Of a stretch of DNA of 8,328 nucleotides, positions 5,730 through 8,328 are shown one piece after another. Each line of letters starts with the position of its first letter. The stretch's first letter is position 1. The translations under genes and the position numbers were made by a program. Location: positions 1 through 8,328 of the forward strand of contig CAJXKX010000067.1 in assembly GCA_913055965.1 (NCBI GenBank). Direction: 5' to 3'. Origin of the DNA: an uncultured Roseovarius sp. (lineage in GTDB: Bacteria; Pseudomonadota; Alphaproteobacteria; Rhodobacterales; Rhodobacteraceae). The notes under the pieces were generated by a model. That model was not told where the DNA came from. It saw only the letters and a list, made by a program, of their open reading frames with translations, and ran no database searches.

Positions 5730-5737
5730 AGGGAGGA
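5728..5737 (+). promoter_or_regulatory. Strong ribosome binding site of metY
   Basis: GGAGGGAGGA lies 7 bases before the ATG at 5745. It fixes the start; the longer open frame upstream is antisense to the VOC gene. Confidence 0.85.
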
Positions 5738-5744
5738 CCCTGAC

Positions 5745-7025
5745 ATGACCCATGGTTTCGACACGTTGCAGATTCACGCGGGCAGCCGCCCCGATCCGGC
5801 GACCGGCGCGCGGCAGGTGCCAATCTACCAGACGACGGCCTATGTCTTTCGCGATGCCGAGCACGCGGCGGCGCTCTTCAACCTGCAGGAGGTGGGCTAT
5901 ATCTATTCGCGCCTGACCAACCCGACGGTGGCCGCGCTGCAGGAGCGCGTTGCGACGCTGGAAGGTGGCGCGGGGGCGGTGTGCTGTTCCTCGGGGCATG
6001 CGGCGCAGATCATGGCGCTGTTTCCGCTGATGGGGCCGGGGCTGAACGTGGTGGTCTCCACCCGGCTATATGGCGGGTCGATCACGCAATTCAGCCAGAC
6101 GATCAAGCGCTTCGGCTGGTCTGCGCGCTTTGTCGATTTCGATGATACCGATGCCATCGAGGCGGCCATCGACGAGAACACCCGGGCGGTGTTCTGCGAA
6201 TCCATCGCCAATCCCGGCGGCTATATCACTGATCTTGATGCGATTTCTGCCATCGCGGACAAGGCGGGTCTGCCGCTGATCGTCGACAACACCTCGGCCA
6301 CGCCCTATCTGTGCCGCCCGATCGAGCATGGTGCCACACTGGTGGTGCACTCGATGACCAAGTTCCTGACCGGCAACGGCACGGTGACGGGTGGGGTCGT
6401 GGTGGATTCGGGCAATTTCGACTGGTCGGCCTCGGGCAAGTTCCCGTCGCTCAGCGAGCCGGAACCGGCCTATCACGGGCTCAAGTTCCACGAGACCTTC
6501 GGGCCGCTCGCCTTTACCTTTCACGGCATCGCGGTGGGGCTGCGCGATCTGGGCATGACGCTCAACCCGCAGGCGGCGCATTACACGCTGATGGGGATCG
6601 AGACGCTGTCCTTGCGCATGCAGCGCCATTGCGAGAACGCCGAGAAGGTGGCGGGCTGGCTCGAGAAACACCCCGCGGTCGAGGGCGTGACCTATGCCGG
6701 GCTGCCCTCGTCGCCCTGGCACGACCGGGTCGCGCGGATCTGCCCCAGGGGCGCGGGGGGCCTGTTCACCGTGGCGCTCAAGGGCGGCTATGACGCCTGC
6801 GTGCGGCTGGTGGACAGCCTCGACCTGTTCAGCCACGTGGCCAATCTGGGCGACACCCGCAGCCTGATCATCCATTCCGCCTCGACCACGCACCGCCAGC
6901 TGACCGAGGACCAGCAGGTCGCAGCCGGGGCGGCCCCGAACGTGGTGCGCATCTCGATCGGGATCGAGGACGCCGACGACCTGATCGCCGATCTCGATCA
7001 GGCGCTGGCGCGGGCGGCAGACTGA
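5745..7025 (+). CDS. metY: O-acetylhomoserine sulfhydrylase / aminocarboxypropyltransferase (PLP enzyme)
   Basis: Converts O-acetyl-L-homoserine and sulfide to homocysteine and acetate (or, with methanethiol, to methionine): the direct-sulfhydrylation route to methionine in the cytoplasm. The 426 residues are the normal family length. It belongs to the Cys/Met metabolism PLP family, fold type I. Visible features are FDTLQIHAG (5-13) at the start, YSRLTNPT (54-61, with the phosphate-contacting Tyr and Arg), SSGHAAQ (82-88), FCESIANPGG (150-159), IVDNTSATPYLCRP (179-192, D181 for the pyridine nitrogen), HSMTKFLTGNGT (202-213) with K206 as the Schiff-base lysine, and LGDTRSLIIHSASTTH (368-383) with the substrate-carboxylate arginine R372. 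The insert around 224-260 (FDW...FHETFG) marks the MetY branch rather than MetB/MetC or MetZ. A leader with repeats lies upstream and a strong hairpin downstream. Confidence 0.95.
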   Translation: MTHGFDTLQIHAGSRPDPATGARQVPIYQTTAYVFRDAEHAAALFNLQEVGYIYSRLTNPTVAALQERVATLEGGAGAVCCSSGHAAQIMALFPLMGPGLNVVVSTRLYGGSITQFSQTIKRFGWSARFVDFDDTDAIEAAIDENTRAVFCESIANPGGYITDLDAISAIADKAGLPLIVDNTSATPYLCRPIEHGATLVVHSMTKFLTGNGTVTGGVVVDSGNFDWSASGKFPSLSEPEPAYHGLKFHETFGPLAFTFHGIAVGLRDLGMTLNPQAAHYTLMGIETLSLRMQRHCENAEKVAGWLEKHPAVEGVTYAGLPSSPWHDRVARICPRGAGGLFTVALKGGYDACVRLVDSLDLFSHVANLGDTRSLIIHSASTTHRQLTEDQQVAAGAAPNVVRISIGIEDADDLIADLDQALARAAD

Positions 7026-7046
7026 AGCGGCGCGATGTTGCCGGGG

Positions 7047-7084
7047 GCGGCGGTCGGCGGGTGACAGCGCCTGTTGACCGCCGC
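7047..7084 (+). terminator. Stable hairpin after metY, possible terminator
   Basis: Perfect 9-bp arms GCGGCGGTC / GACCGCCGC enclose an inner 4-bp GGCG / CGCC stem with an 8-base loop, leaving a TGTT bulge on the 3' side. It begins 21 bases after the metY stop. No T run follows, so it is not a textbook intrinsic terminator. It may act with Rho or protect the mRNA 3' end. Confidence 0.45.
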
Positions 7085-7156
7085 GCGCCATCGCGTCACG
7101 CTCGCAGGTGGTGTTGAGACTCCCGGTGGCGGCTTGCGCGTGGTAAGACGATAGCG

Positions 7157-8328
7157 ATGAAACCGAATTTCGCCCTCGACCTGACCTTCGACGGACTGGC
7201 GCTCCTGCACCGCGCAGGCGAGGCGGGCTGGCATGTCGTCGGCGAGGTGCCGCTCGATTCGCCGTTCCTGACCGGCGATCTCACGGCGCTGCGCAAGAAG
7301 GCCAACACGCTCGATCCCTCGGGCATGCGCACCAAGCTCGTCATTCCAGACGAGCAGATCCGGTATCTCGACATTCCCGCAGCCTCGGCCCCGGACGGCG
7401 ATCACGATGCGGCGGCGGCGGCGGCGCTCGACGGGGCAACGCCCTATGCGCTGGACGATCTCGCCTATGACTGGACCGTGAGCGGCGACCGGCTTCATAT
7501 CGCCGCCGTCGCCCGCGAGACGCTGGACGAGGCCGAGAGCTTTGCCCGCGAGCACAAGTTCAACCCGGTCTGTTTCGTGGCCGATCCCGAGGCCGGGCGC
7601 TATGCGGGCGAGCCGTATTTCGGCATGACCGAAGAGGCGGCGGCCAATGGCGGCGTCACCCGCGACACGGGCCCGATGAAGCGGCTCGGAGCGCTGCCCG
7701 ACCCCGAGGCGCAGGAGGCGGGAGGCGACGGGTCCAAGACCGGGACGGAGACGGCCGCGCTGTCCTTTGCCAGCGTGCGGGCGGAGCGCGGCCTGCCCCC
7801 CAAGGCCGCGCCGCGGCTGGAAGGGGTCGCGCGGATCACGCCCGCGCCCCTGCCCGACTCCGAGGCGCGCGCGATCAGCGGTGCCGCCCGCGCCAGCCTT
7901 GCGCCGCGCGACGAAACCGTGCCCGCCGACGCGGCGGGCGGCGCGGCACCGCCCGTCAAGTCGCCTGCCAAGGCCCCTGTGCCCCCCCCGGCCAAGCCCC
8001 CCGAACCGCCAAGGGGCGGCAAGACGCGCAAGGCGCGCAAGGGCGGCGACAAGCCCGCGCCAGCGGCCCCGTCAGCGGGGGCGGCGCAAGCCCTCGCCGC
8101 ACCCGCCGAAGCCGCGCAGGCAGGCGAGGCGGCCGCCGCGCCCTCTCGGGCCCCGGCCAACGAGGCCGAGCGCCTGACCATCTTCGGCGCACGCAGCAAC
8201 GCGGACGCGCGGCGCGGCAAGCCCCGTTTTCTCGGGCTGATGCTGACGGCGGCCCTGCTGGTCATCCTGCTCGGCGTGGCCGCCTGGGCGGCGATCTTTC
8301 CCGAGTCGGGGCTGGGCAGGCTGTTGCG
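7157..8328 (+). CDS. Large hypothetical protein: GspL/PilM-like N-region, Ala/Pro-rich linker, transmembrane helix (3' end cut by window)
   Basis: The first 390 residues are visible and the frame is open at the edge. Residues 1-160 look folded and resemble part of the actin-like cytoplasmic domain of GspL/PilM proteins: FALDLTFDGLALLHR (5-19), LVIPDEQIRYLDIP (61-74), ATPYALDDLAYDWTVSGDRL (94-113), IAAVARETLDEAESFAREH (115-133) and FVADPEAGRYAGEPYFG (140-156). Residues about 165-350 are low-complexity Ala/Pro/Lys/Glu sequence, surely disordered. RLTIFGARS (339-347) precedes a basic patch and one transmembrane helix at about 357-379, so the N-terminal region should be cytoplasmic with the rest across the membrane. 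Function is unknown; the resemblance is by eye. No secretion or pilus genes are in view. Only a weak TAAGA precedes the start. The C8 run at 7982-7989 lies in the linker. An antisense open frame here is an artefact of composition. Confidence 0.75.
   Translation, partial: MKPNFALDLTFDGLALLHRAGEAGWHVVGEVPLDSPFLTGDLTALRKKANTLDPSGMRTKLVIPDEQIRYLDIPAASAPDGDHDAAAAAALDGATPYALDDLAYDWTVSGDRLHIAAVARETLDEAESFAREHKFNPVCFVADPEAGRYAGEPYFGMTEEAAANGGVTRDTGPMKRLGALPDPEAQEAGGDGSKTGTETAALSFASVRAERGLPPKAAPRLEGVARITPAPLPDSEARAISGAARASLAPRDETVPADAAGGAAPPVKSPAKAPVPPPAKPPEPPRGGKTRKARKGGDKPAPAAPSAGAAQALAAPAEAAQAGEAAAAPSRAPANEAERLTIFGARSNADARRGKPRFLGLMLTAALLVILLGVAAWAAIFPESGLGRLL

Noticed and set aside
5661..5744. SAM-II type riboswitch before metY
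   Set aside because: I looked for the conserved A/U-rich loop and the A-rich segment just before the ribosome binding site expected in SAM-II. Neither is present; the segment after the only candidate P1 is one base long.
6066..7091. Minus-strand open frame of 341 codons over metY
   Set aside because: It is antisense to a secure PLP enzyme and its product is low-complexity and Arg/His-rich.
7600..8265. Minus-strand open frame of 221 codons, Ala/Ser-rich
   Set aside because: It mirrors the low-complexity linker of the plus-strand gene; composition alone keeps it open.

Overview
The window is GC-rich, gene-dense chromosomal DNA. Gene content and protein style suggest an alphaproteobacterium of the Rhodobacteraceae/Roseobacter type. 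This is a judgement from remembered family resemblance, not a search. No insertion sequence, integrase, phage gene or CRISPR array is visible, and no gene-free stretch exceeds about 210 bases. Base and codon use look even throughout, so I read it as ordinary core chromosome containing a few poorly characterised genes.

Left part (1-2125), minus strand. From right to left there is a 102-aa zinc-ribbon protein, a 200-base gap holding a strong intrinsic terminator and a possible small RNA, a CoA-binding (YccU-like) protein, and the first 351 residues of a GlcD/D-2-hydroxyacid dehydrogenase-type FAD oxidoreductase cut by the window edge.

Middle (2267-4060). A six-helix membrane protein of unknown function runs on the plus strand and overlaps tail-to-tail by 19 bases with rlmB, the 23S rRNA 2'-O-methyltransferase gene, on the minus strand. 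Divergent from rlmB lies a complete tRNA-Tyr(GTA) with its CCA end encoded and a likely promoter.

Right part (4125-8328). A GT-A-like putative glycosyltransferase (plus) and a VOC/glyoxalase-family protein (minus) converge on a large inverted repeat that probably ends transcription from both sides. Divergent from the VOC gene is metY, O-acetylhomoserine sulfhydrylase, with a strong ribosome binding site and a short leader containing small repeats. After metY comes a stable hairpin, then a large protein cut by the window end. It has a GspL/PilM-like N-terminal region, a long Ala/Pro-rich linker and a transmembrane helix.

The genes do not form one pathway. Sulfur assimilation (metY), translation (rlmB, tRNA-Tyr) and redox metabolism (FAD oxidase) sit next to unknowns. 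I found no convincing new multi-gene system. The items most worth a second look are the truncated actin-like/linker/membrane protein at the right edge, the small-RNA/terminator unit at 1640-1735, and the inverted repeat at 5165-5220.
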